A DNA stretch of 14,152 nt, from positions 1 to 14,152 of the forward strand of contig JALRLY010000199.1 in NCBI GenBank assembly GCA_023647555.1, written 5' to 3'. The position numbers and the translations under genes are program-made. Each line of letters opens with the position of its first letter. Positions within the stretch are counted from its first letter, which is position 1. The DNA is from Pancytospora philotis (lineage: Eukaryota > Microsporidia). Positions 6,858-14,128 of the stretch are shown here, in pieces. The notes below the pieces were generated by a model. The model had not been told where the DNA came from. It did no database searches and worked only from the letters and a program-made list of their open reading frames with translations.

Positions 6858-9800
6858 CTCCCCCCTCCTGTGAAGAGTCCTTTTTAATGTGATGCCTATT
6901 TATTCGGTACTGGCCAGTACTATTTTCAACTATGAAAGCATCTGGTTCTACTAAGCCTACTACTTTAAATCCTCTGATCCAATTGTTGGCGAGCTTTTTC
7001 CCGAGTTGTTGTTTGAAGATCAGTACTTGGTCTCCAATTTGGATGAGGGAAGCCTGAGGAATCTTGCCTTTTTGGATATGGCTTTCCCTATAATGATCCC
7101 CATGCTGTCTAAGATTTCTCGTGACCTTTTCTAGATCAACGCCGAGGTCTAACTTACCATGAACGGCATCGATCGTTAAATTAGGAAGAATTCCATATTT
7201 TAGAATAGCTGGACAAGTTCCTATAGCTCTGTTGAATGAGAGATTGACTCCTTTTGCTGCTGCTTTGACATAGAGATCCCAGCTTTTATGCCCAAAGTTG
7301 CAAAGCTTCTTAATCTTATTGAAAAGAGTCTGGTTAACTCGTTCAACTGCACCAACCGTTTCGTGATGTCCCGGAGAACAAAAGTCATGCTGGATACCAT
7401 GAATATTTAGAACGTTTGCTAGAACATTATTGTCAAACTCGAGGCCATTATCAGTAAGAATTCTTTGTGGTGACCCATGCTTATCGATGATGAGTTGCTG
7501 AACTAGTCTAGCTATGCTCTCTTTATCCTTAGTTTTAATCGGAGCGGCCTCGACCCACTTGGTATAATGATCAATCGCCACAAAAATAAACTTATTACCA
7601 TGTTTAGTTTCTTCTAGATATCCTATTATGTCAACTTCCCAGAGCTCATTTGGGCCTGCTGGCAGTATAGACCTATTCCCGAGCTTCTTATTTTCGTACC
7701 CACCACACAAACACGGTATGCATCTACTCACGTGGTTATCAATGTCATGGTACATACCTGGCCACTTGTATTTCTGTTGAATCAAGTATTTCATTGCCGC
7801 ACTACTTCCGTGTCCGAGTGCCATATGATAGTCGTCGAGGATTGCATTTCGCTGTGTTACAGACAGACAAGACTCGTTATCGTCACTTTGTATGACACCG
7901 ACATACCTACTAATCGAATCAGCTGGATTATCAACTCCCTTGATGTGCTCAATATCGTAAGAAAAATGCTGTAAGAGCGAGGCGTATCTTAATTGTCGGC
8001 CAGATGGATTTTTACAGTCTTGTAGAAAAACTAAAGCTCGATGATCAGTACGAAGCGTAAAACGCCGGCCTAACAAATAGTGTCGGAAGTAATCAAGTGT
8101 TTTTACGATAGCAAGTAGTTCAAGGTCAGTTGTTGCGTAGTTTTTCTGAGCTTTATCGAGAACTCGACTAAAGGTATGGATAACCCGCTCATGCCCATTT
8201 TCATCTTTTTGTACAAGAAGGCCGCCGATGGCCACATGAGAGGCGTCCGTAATTACAATAAAATCTCTGGAAAAATTGGGCATTGCGAGGAAAGTACTCT
8301 CTTTCATTGCTGCTTTTACAGCCTTAAAGGCCTCGGCTGATTCTTCGGTCCAATCAACTTTTTGGGTACTCTTCTTTGGCTCCCCTTTGAGCATGGCATA
8401 GAGTGGCAGTGTAAGCTGAGTGAACTTAGGAATAAACTCCCTATTATAGTTGACTAGGCCCAAGAATGATCTGAGTTCTGATAAATTCTCTGGGCGCTTA
8501 TAGTTCTGTATTGCGACTATTTTTTCAGGATCTGGTCGGACACTATCTTTACTAATAACAAATCCAAGTATTTTGACTTCGGGCTTAAGAAACATGCATT
8601 TTTTTCGATTCAGAGCCATGTTAATTCCTTTCAAACGGGCTAAAACAATTTCTAAGTGTTCAATATGCTCTTCGGGCGTTTTGGAGAATATTATGATATC
8701 ATCAAAATACGGGAGCACAAAAGCCCTATCATTCTGGAATGCCTGGTTCATTATGCGCTGGAAGGTTGCTGGCGCGTTGCACAGACCAAACGGCATTCTA
8801 TTAAACTCGTACAGGCCGTATTTCCAAGAAAACGCTGTTTTGCATCGGTCTTCTTGGGCGAGCTCAACTTGATAATAACCGGACGTCGCGTCAAGCGTAG
8901 AAAATACGGCGGCGCCACTCAATGCATCGAGAATCTCATCGATCCTCGGTATGGGATATTGATCTTTGATAGTAACCTTGTTGAGTGGACGATAGTCAAT
9001 GCACATACGCAGACTACCATCTTTTTTAGGGACCGGAACAATTCGTGATGACCATGAGCTCGATGAAGGGGCTATGATGCCTAGCTCAAGATTTTTCTTT
9101 ATCTCATTATCTAAAGCTTGTTCATAAGCAACAGGTATCCTTGAATTACCTGCTGAAATGGGGCGTGCATCTCCGACGTTGATGCGGTGTTGACCCAGTG
9201 TACACTTAACATTCTGTGTGATCTGTGTCTGAAAAAGCGAGTCCATCTTTGTCAACAGCGATTGTAAACATAAGTCGATATTAACTTGAGAAACTGCCTG
9301 AATTGACAATTGAACAGGGGTCTTCTTAGTGAGACTGCCTTCGAGGAGTTCGGGATGTTTTATGATAGCATCCGCTCCGATGATAACCCGATCTGGTTTG
9401 CTTTCTGATATTAAACTGCTGATATTATATGCCTTTGTATTGATAGTAATTGGGACATTGCAAGATGTACCTATAATTGTGAGATCATTCCCGCATGCCG
9501 ACTTTGCTTTTATATCAGTCTTTTGTATGTTAATTGCCTCTGGATTTGATAAGAATTTCTGGCAAATAATCGATGTGTCGGCTCCTGTATCGACTAAGAT
9601 AGGAACACGCTTACCCTGTAAGAGCCCATCTTGTTTGAACGGGTTCAATGGCTTTCGGTTGCTTGGAGAGCTAGGGTGTGACAAACGATAAATTGAAGAT
9701 GGTTTAATCACATCATTAGAGACAGGCTGTGTGCTAACATCAACTTGGCCAATAGTAGGCGATTCTTTCTTAAGCACATATCCCTGTTGTTTGAGTCTGA

Positions 9801-10527
9801 TGATAGACCAACATTCGTCTCCTGAATGGCTACGCGTGCGGTGTACTGGGCACCACTTAGAGTTGTCTCGTTTATTGGGCTTGACCGTCTTCGTTTTGTT
9901 CTGCATGTTCTTGATATAATCTACGTCAGTTTGTGATAAATCAAATTCGACCTTGTTGATAGGCGGAGATAGCGGAAGGGAGGCAAGCATATCGCTTTCG
10001 ACAACTTTTAAGAACTCCTGCCATGTTTTGGTTCCTCGGACGGCTTGTCGGATAGCCGGACCAAATTGAACAGGCATCCTTCGCGCAATTAAATACTTGA
10101 GAGCGCTCAGATTGACATAACCTAATTGAGCTAGCATATTAGTATCCTTAATAATGATAAGTAATTCCTGTTGAGATAGAACTATACTTGAAGTAATAAG
10201 ACGCTCGAATGCTTTTTCCGTTGACATCTGACCAGAGAATCGAGCTACGAATGCATCGGTGAGCTCCTTAGAAGTGATTTCCGGATTGCTTTCGATCAGA
10301 TCAGCTGCCCACGTCAGAGCTGATTCTTGCAGGCAGCAGATAAAAATTTTCACGCGTTGTTCGGGAGGAATGTTATTTGCATCGGCCCTAAGGATAAATG
10401 ACTGAAGCCAGGAATGGGCGTCTTCGTCTGGAAGACCTTTGAAGGGCTTAACGATATTTATCATCGTCGCCATGTCGTAATGAGATTTATTGTTGAGATT
10501 AAGAGGACTGTCGGGTAGTAAAGGCAT
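6841..10527 (-). CDS. Gag-Pol polyprotein of the Ty3/gypsy element, single frame
   Basis: The 1228-codon frame has no frameshift between gag and pol. Gag (about 20-210) is followed by a zinc-knuckle variant C226-x2-H229-x4-H234-x4-C239. Protease has D313-T-G-A. Reverse transcriptase spans about 460-660 with LDATSGYYQV (545-554) and YFDD (607-610). RNase H has D761, E803, D828 and D870. Integrase has H901-x4-H906-x29-C936-x2-C939, then D966, D1026 and E1062 (exact D35E spacing). The C-terminal segment has a degenerate W-x-x-G-F module (1183-1187), and I see no chromodomain. The product would form particles, copy the RNA and integrate it. The first ATG (10527) lies in the 5' LTR behind CCCCC. 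A second ATG (10473-10471) straddles the LTR/primer-site junction and would remove 18 residues. The stop lies in the 3' LTR. Confidence 0.95.
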   Translation of the reverse strand: MPLLPDSPLNLNNKSHYDMATMINIVKPFKGLPDEDAHSWLQSFILRADANNIPPEQRVKIFICCLQESALTWAADLIESNPEITSKELTDAFVARFSGQMSTEKAFERLITSSIVLSQQELLIIIKDTNMLAQLGYVNLSALKYLIARRMPVQFGPAIRQAVRGTKTWQEFLKVVESDMLASLPLSPPINKVEFDLSQTDVDYIKNMQNKTKTVKPNKRDNSKWCPVHRTRSHSGDECWSIIRLKQQGYVLKKESPTIGQVDVSTQPVSNDVIKPSSIYRLSHPSSPSNRKPLNPFKQDGLLQGKRVPILVDTGADTSIICQKFLSNPEAINIQKTDIKAKSACGNDLTIIGTSCNVPITINTKAYNISSLISESKPDRVIIGADAIIKHPELLEGSLTKKTPVQLSIQAVSQVNIDLCLQSLLTKMDSLFQTQITQNVKCTLGQHRINVGDARPISAGNSRIPVAYEQALDNEIKKNLELGIIAPSSSSWSSRIVPVPKKDGSLRMCIDYRPLNKVTIKDQYPIPRIDEILDALSGAAVFSTLDATSGYYQVELAQEDRCKTAFSWKYGLYEFNRMPFGLCNAPATFQRIMNQAFQNDRAFVLPYFDDIIIFSKTPEEHIEHLEIVLARLKGINMALNRKKCMFLKPEVKILGFVISKDSVRPDPEKIVAIQNYKRPENLSELRSFLGLVNYNREFIPKFTQLTLPLYAMLKGEPKKSTQKVDWTEESAEAFKAVKAAMKESTFLAMPNFSRDFIVITDASHVAIGGLLVQKDENGHERVIHTFSRVLDKAQKNYATTDLELLAIVKTLDYFRHYLLGRRFTLRTDHRALVFLQDCKNPSGRQLRYASLLQHFSYDIEHIKGVDNPADSISRYVGVIQSDDNESCLSVTQRNAILDDYHMALGHGSSAAMKYLIQQKYKWPGMYHDIDNHVSRCIPCLCGGYENKKLGNRSILPAGPNELWEVDIIGYLEETKHGNKFIFVAIDHYTKWVEAAPIKTKDKESIARLVQQLIIDKHGSPQRILTDNGLEFDNNVLANVLNIHGIQHDFCSPGHHETVGAVERVNQTLFNKIKKLCNFGHKSWDLYVKAAAKGVNLSFNRAIGTCPAILKYGILPNLTIDAVHGKLDLGVDLEKVTRNLRQHGDHYRESHIQKGKIPQASLIQIGDQVLIFKQQLGKKLANNWIRGFKVVGLVEPDAFIVENSTGQYRINRHHIKKDSSQEGGVSSDI
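6858..6869 (-). other. Polypurine tract of the retrotransposon
   Basis: On the minus strand the 12 bases AGGAGGGGGGAG directly precede the 3' LTR terminus TGTCG, the position required for plus-strand DNA priming. The tract is also coding: it contributes the Q-E-G-G-V codons near the polyprotein C-terminus. Confidence 0.9.
10457..10472 (-). other. Primer-binding site of the retrotransposon, probable tRNA-Ser primer
   Basis: On the minus strand TGGCGACGATGATAAA abuts the 5' LTR end. TGG is the complement of the tRNA CCA end. TGGCGAC complements the GUCGCCA end usual for eukaryotic tRNA-Ser (G73). The site overlaps the Gag codons M-A-T-M-I. Position and TGG are direct evidence; the tRNA identity is inferred. 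Confidence 0.8.
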
Positions 10528-10565
10528 GGGGGTAAAAATAATATTCCCTTAAATATCCGACGACA
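10473..10565 (-). repeat. 5' LTR (93 bp)
   Basis: This LTR is identical base for base to 6765-6857. It carries the element promoter, the polyprotein ATG (10527-10525) behind TTTTTACCCCC, and the first 18 codons. AATAAA (10491-10486) is read here as Asn-Lys codons and must be ignored as a polyadenylation signal in the 5' copy. Confidence 0.97.
10528..10538 (-). promoter_or_regulatory. Host-like start signal inside the LTR
   Basis: On the minus strand TTTTTACCCCC directly abuts ATG 10527, with an AT-rich ATATTTAAGGGAATATTA stretch upstream. This resembles the CCC-type signal of the host genes and supports 10527 as the used start. Confidence 0.45.
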
Positions 10566-10570
10566 ACTAT
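10566..10570. repeat. Target-site duplication, right copy
   Basis: ACTAT directly follows the LTR terminus CGACA and matches 6760-6764. Confidence 0.93.
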
Positions 10571-10594
10571 CATCCAACAATTTTAATATTTCTG

Positions 10595-12682
10595 CTACAA
10601 ACTGTACTTCTCACACTCATTTTCTACAAAGGCATGCATGAACATCTCCTTGCTCATCAGCCCAAGCAGCTCCTTCACGAACTCCACGCTGCGGCAGCAG
10701 CCCAGGGCCTCCGCAAGCTTGTACGCCACCGCATCGTCGAGCCGGCCCTGGCGCCGCGCGATCCCAAAGAGCTGGCGCGCCACGCCCTGGATGCCCTTCT
10801 GGTCGCGCACCAGCACGTAGTTCCTGAACTGGCACTCGATGTACGCGAGCGTCTCATCGGTGCCGTTGGCGTAGTCGGCGGCGGCGGTGAGGATCGAATT
10901 GAACTCCGGGTTGAGCGCCAGCCAGCAGCCGTGGTGCTTGGAGTAATATAGAATCTCCTCGCCGTACTGCGCCAGAATGCAATATTTGTGGTCCAGCGAT
11001 ACGCCCGTGAGTCCCTTCGTCTTCGGGAGCTTCCCTGTGAGCGGCTTTGGGCGCTGCAGCCCGAGCACGAGGAAATCGCCGTAGGTGCTGACGAGCAGCA
11101 GCCGGTCATCGAGCAGACTCATGAACGCTGCTCTATAGAAAATGTACGGCATCAGCAGCCTGCCCGTTTTCAAGCTGTACACCTGCACGTGCGCGGCGTA
11201 CACGACCAGGTAGTCCGCATTGTAGGCCACCTTATTGATCGCACCCGTTACGGTGTAGAAAGGCTTGCCCTCCCGCGCCACGCTCAGCTTCGACGCATCC
11301 TCGCTCAGCTCGATCGTAAAGATTCCCGCTTGGCATTTGAATGGCACGGTCTTGGTGAGCCTGAGCTTATCGGGGATGTTCGTATCGAATAGAACGATCC
11401 CTGCTCCAGCGCTAGCAGTAGCCACCGGAACGGCCGCCTTCTTCCCGTCCTGCAGCATCTTCGGCTGGATCCGCTTGGGCTTGGCCTCCTCGTAGGAGAC
11501 CTTGACAGGCGCCTCGTTGGGGTCCACGCTGGGCAGCTCGGGTGCACGGGCCGCCTCGCTGTTTAAAATCTCCTCCAAACAGCTTCCATTAATAAAATAC
11601 TCGAACTTGTGGACCGTCTCGGACTTGAAGGCCGGCTCTACAGAATGTTCGACAGAGTTCGCTGCAAGCTCCATCGCACGCATGGTGAGCGGCATGCTGA
11701 ACTCCTCCTCGGCGGCCGGATCGGCAACGGGGATGCCCAGCTCGCCCGGGCCGAAGCCGATCTTCTTGACCAGCCCATCGTAGGAGCACACGTAGAGATC
11801 GCAGCCGTCCCAGAGCATGTCCAGCACCGGCGCCTCGGTGAGGTTCTTGAGCAGAAGGAACGGCTTTGGATTGGCGGTGCACCAGAGCGACAGGCTCAGG
11901 TCCTGCGATGCCACGGCCACGATGCAGTAGTGGCCCTGTGCATCCTCAGCGCCGTTCTTTGTAACAGGCTTGAACGCCGTCGGGCAAAAGGCCGTTACCT
12001 CGGACGGCGCCACATGGCCGACCAGCGAGAACACGCGGCCGAGCGACGAGTCGAAGATGTCCACGCTGGGCGAGCGCTGGTTGGTGCAGAGCCCGACACT
12101 CAGGTACCGGTTGTTGGGCGCGAAGGAGAGCCGGGTGTTGAGGCTCTCTACCACGAGGCCCTTGTCGAGCGTGGCCGTCTTGTACTGCACAAGATCGCGG
12201 TACAGAATGAGGCTGCCCTCCGAGTAGCTGGCGATCCAGTGGGAGTCGGGGCTCGCACAGAGGCCGATGATGCTCTCCGTCTGGTCCTTCATGCGGTGCA
12301 GCTCGGCCCAGTCGGCGACGCGGGTGACAACGAGCACGCCGTTCAGATCGGCGCTGAGCAAGTGCTCGCTGGTCCACTCGACATGCGTGGCATCGACCCC
12401 GTGCTTGACCGTGTGCACGGGCGCCCAGTCGGCCACGGAGAACACGTGCACGAAGCCGTCGTCGCCGGCCGACGCGAGGAAGTTCCCGTCGCGCGAGAAG
12501 CGCACGCTCGCGACGGACCCAAGGTGCTTCTTTACGGTGGTGAGGTGGTTCCCGGCGCCGTCCCAGATCTTCATCTCGCCGTTCAGCCCGCCGGTCGCAA
12601 AGCGGTCGCCGCACTTGTGCAGCGTGAAAATCGCCTCGTTCTGCTTCAGCCTGTGCACGATCGGGAGCGTCGTGACGATCAT
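10595..12682 (-). CDS. HIR1: HIRA/Hir1 replication-independent histone H3-H4 chaperone subunit
   Basis: This 695-residue protein has an N-terminal WD40 propeller (about 1-320). Recognisable blades include FATGGLNGEMKIWD (28-41) and FLASAGDDGFVHVF (68-81). A HIRA-typical stretch runs VGHVAPSEVTAFCP (221-234), SQDLSLSLW (259-267), VLDMLW (286-291), then GELGIP (313-318). A basic KRIQPK motif (403-408) sits where HIRA has its Asf1-binding B domain. The C-terminal half matches the Hira domain: LFDTNIPDKLRL (431-442), a GRLLMPYIFY segment (507-516) and a DRLLLVSTYGDFLVL strand pair (526-540). HIRA/Hir1 deposits H3-H4 outside S phase and represses histone genes in yeast. Family members are usually 800-1000 residues, so this is shortened. 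Its 3' UTR is interrupted 24 bp past the stop by the retrotransposon. The start has the AAATTT/CCC context. Confidence 0.88.
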   Translation of the reverse strand: MIVTTLPIVHRLKQNEAIFTLHKCGDRFATGGLNGEMKIWDGAGNHLTTVKKHLGSVASVRFSRDGNFLASAGDDGFVHVFSVADWAPVHTVKHGVDATHVEWTSEHLLSADLNGVLVVTRVADWAELHRMKDQTESIIGLCASPDSHWIASYSEGSLILYRDLVQYKTATLDKGLVVESLNTRLSFAPNNRYLSVGLCTNQRSPSVDIFDSSLGRVFSLVGHVAPSEVTAFCPTAFKPVTKNGAEDAQGHYCIVAVASQDLSLSLWCTANPKPFLLLKNLTEAPVLDMLWDGCDLYVCSYDGLVKKIGFGPGELGIPVADPAAEEEFSMPLTMRAMELAANSVEHSVEPAFKSETVHKFEYFINGSCLEEILNSEAARAPELPSVDPNEAPVKVSYEEAKPKRIQPKMLQDGKKAAVPVATASAGAGIVLFDTNIPDKLRLTKTVPFKCQAGIFTIELSEDASKLSVAREGKPFYTVTGAINKVAYNADYLVVYAAHVQVYSLKTGRLLMPYIFYRAAFMSLLDDRLLLVSTYGDFLVLGLQRPKPLTGKLPKTKGLTGVSLDHKYCILAQYGEEILYYSKHHGCWLALNPEFNSILTAAADYANGTDETLAYIECQFRNYVLVRDQKGIQGVARQLFGIARRQGRLDDAVAYKLAEALGCCRSVEFVKELLGLMSKEMFMHAFVENECEKYSL

Positions 12683-12713
12683 TCAGGGCAGCGCGAAATT
12701 TGCAAAATTCGCG
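12683..12713 (-). promoter_or_regulatory. Start signal and near-palindrome upstream of HIR1
   Basis: Bases 12692-12713 form a 22-bp near-palindrome (20 of 22 positions symmetrical) with CGCGAA arms around an AAATTT core. On the minus strand TTTCGCGC, an E2F-type consensus, runs into GCTGCCC and then TGA-ATG (12682). The symmetry is read directly; the role is inferred. Confidence 0.5.
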
Positions 12714-13152
12714 GCTGGGTGCGATTTTTCTGTGTGGTTGGTGCGGTCTGTTTGTGCGGTAAAATGGGATGATAAAAGATGGTGTATTGGTGTATGCTGA
12801 TGCTACGGTAATTGTGAATTATTAAAGATAATATGGGTGGTAGTGCTTGGCACACACTTTCTTTTGCTACTGTATACTATAACGGCGAATACCGGAATGT
12901 TGGGGTAGTGCTACGTATAGTAAGATGCTAGAATGAACATCTTATAGCGTAAGATGCATCAGAATGCATGCTATTATCTATAAGCATGCTAAGGCGTTGC
13001 CCTTGCATGTACAAGGTGAAAAGCGATAAATCTGAAAATTTACATACTCTTTAGAATATGCCAAGCACAGGCATGCAAGAGGCTGTCCAGCTTTAGCATT
13101 GATTCCCAACCCTTAGCTTTAGCGACGGCACACAGCTATCCGCGTCCCACTC
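12714..13152. other. Divergent spacer between HIR1 and the cysteine-rich gene
   Basis: No gene is supported here. Perfect 10-bp inverted repeats GTGCTTGGCA (12843-12852) and TGCCAAGCAC (13059-13068) lie 206 bp apart. CATCTTA (12938-12944) can pair with TAAGATG either before it (12921-12927) or after it (12950-12956). A 7-bp hairpin has arms 12966-12972 and 12983-12989. AGCTTTAGC occurs directly repeated at 13089-13097 and 13115-13123. None forms a tRNA. Confidence 0.5.
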
Positions 13153-13183
13153 TATTTATAAAATTTTGATCAAACTTTACCTC
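13153..13183 (+). promoter_or_regulatory. Start-proximal TATA-like and AAAATTTT signal of the cysteine-rich gene
   Basis: TATTTATA runs directly into AAAATTTT (13160-13167), 16 bases before ATG 13184. The CCC element is weak (TACCTC next to the ATG). The TTG at 13166 that extends the frame lies within this signal, so it is not the start. Confidence 0.45.
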
Positions 13184-14128
13184 ATGGTTCCGCTCACGAA
13201 CCTCTTTGCTCTGGCGCAGCTGGCATGCGCTTCGGTGGTAGTGGTGGATGATGCACCAGCACCGCTGTGCTTAGACGCCCTCGAGGATGCTCTGACGCTC
13301 TGCGACGATTCCGGCTCAAATCCGTCCCTTTGCTCCAGGAACAGCAGCACAGATTCGGTGGAAAGCACGGCAGAGCCAATCTGGTACCACTATCTGCTCG
13401 AGGAAGCTTACAACAGGTACATAGCTACGTTCAGCTTCCTCGAAAAGCTGCAGGCCTCGATCCTCGGCCGCTCCTTCGGCCCTCTGAAGCAGTACCTGTC
13501 CGAACCGAATCCGAAAGATAAGCGGCTGCTGGCTGCGCGCTGGGGCGTCGAAAACCCGTGGGCAAAGAGAACGGCTGATATGGCCGGCGTAAAGCACTAT
13601 GACGAGGCAGAGTTCGATATACTGTGCGGAACCAGGACATTCGAAGAAATAGCGGACGATTGCAAGCGGTTATGTGAAGAACTCAGGCCGTGTCTTGAGC
13701 AGTGCCACAACGATCCTGACCTATGGTCCATGGCGGTTGATGCCGGGCTGGCGGGCGCGCTCACGCCCAGGGCTTCTACAGGCGCCTGTGCATTCTGGGC
13801 GGATGGCAGCTTCGATTATGAGAGGAGCCTACTGTGGAAGCTCGAAATGTGCGGCGAATTTTTAAAGGACGGCTGTGTCCTGGCCGACGAGGCCGTCAGG
13901 TTTTGTGCCAAGGTTTACAGAGAAGCAGGCGAGCTCAAGCCGTCGATCTATTTGGTGGATGAGATCAGGGACAGAGAGCTCGTAGTAAAAGAACACGAAG
14001 AGCTAGTGCGCAGCGGATTCGGCTATATGGTAGAAACTTATAGAAACGAGGCAAAGAAGCTTTGGATGCTCAATTTTATGCTCCGTGATTTAACTACTGC
14101 TAATGGCGGTGCTGAAAGACGCGATTAA
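13184..14128 (+). CDS. Cysteine-rich secreted-type protein of unknown function
   Basis: This 314-residue protein runs from the first ATG of the frame; the upstream in-frame TTG is inside the promoter signal. Residues 1-17 form a signal peptide (hydrophobic 4-16, A14-C-A16 cleavage context). Twelve cysteines follow: 29, 40, 50, a cluster at 148, 160, 164, 170 and 174, then 202, 223, 231 and 241. This is consistent with disulfides in a secreted or ER-lumen protein. One N-glycosylation sequon (N-S-S) lies at 53-55 in a Ser/Asp-rich linker (41-64). The rest looks helical and charged, with no second hydrophobic span, so no membrane anchor is seen. I recognise no family. Microsporidia secrete many lineage-specific proteins to the spore wall, polar tube or host; which applies here cannot be told. 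The stop is 24 bp from the window end. Confidence 0.82.
   Translation: MVPLTNLFALAQLACASVVVVDDAPAPLCLDALEDALTLCDDSGSNPSLCSRNSSTDSVESTAEPIWYHYLLEEAYNRYIATFSFLEKLQASILGRSFGPLKQYLSEPNPKDKRLLAARWGVENPWAKRTADMAGVKHYDEAEFDILCGTRTFEEIADDCKRLCEELRPCLEQCHNDPDLWSMAVDAGLAGALTPRASTGACAFWADGSFDYERSLLWKLEMCGEFLKDGCVLADEAVRFCAKVYREAGELKPSIYLVDEIRDRELVVKEHEELVRSGFGYMVETYRNEAKKLWMLNFMLRDLTTANGGAERRD

Larger units (their letters stand above)
6765..10565 (-). mobile_element. Complete ultracompact Ty3/gypsy (Metaviridae) LTR retrotransposon
   Basis: The 3801-bp element is bounded by two identical 93-bp LTRs with TGTCG...CGACA ends and flanked by the 5-bp duplication ACTAT. On the minus strand the order is 5' LTR, primer-binding site abutting it, one Gag-Pol frame, polypurine tract, 3' LTR. 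The domain order protease, reverse transcriptase, RNase H, integrase defines Ty3/gypsy. There is no env-like frame. It inserted 24 bp beyond the HIR1 stop, in the same orientation as HIR1, between convergent HIR1 and NOC1. Zero LTR divergence and intact catalytic motifs indicate recent insertion and possible activity. Family members are commonly 5 kb or more with LTRs of hundreds of bases, so this one is exceptionally small. Ty3/gypsy elements are known in several microsporidia. Confidence 0.97.

Noticed and set aside
8573..9048. Plus-strand frames of 99 and 130 codons within the retrotransposon
   Set aside because: They are antisense to the reverse transcriptase region, with no start signal or motif, so they are shadows and not an env or accessory gene.
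11946..12614. 222-codon minus-strand frame within HIR1
   Set aside because: It is an alternative frame of the same strand, arginine-rich, while the HIR1 frame carries WD40 motifs throughout.
11609..12772. 387-codon plus-strand frame opposite HIR1
   Set aside because: It is an antisense shadow of a clear HIRA gene, low-complexity and Arg/His/Val-rich, with no start signal.
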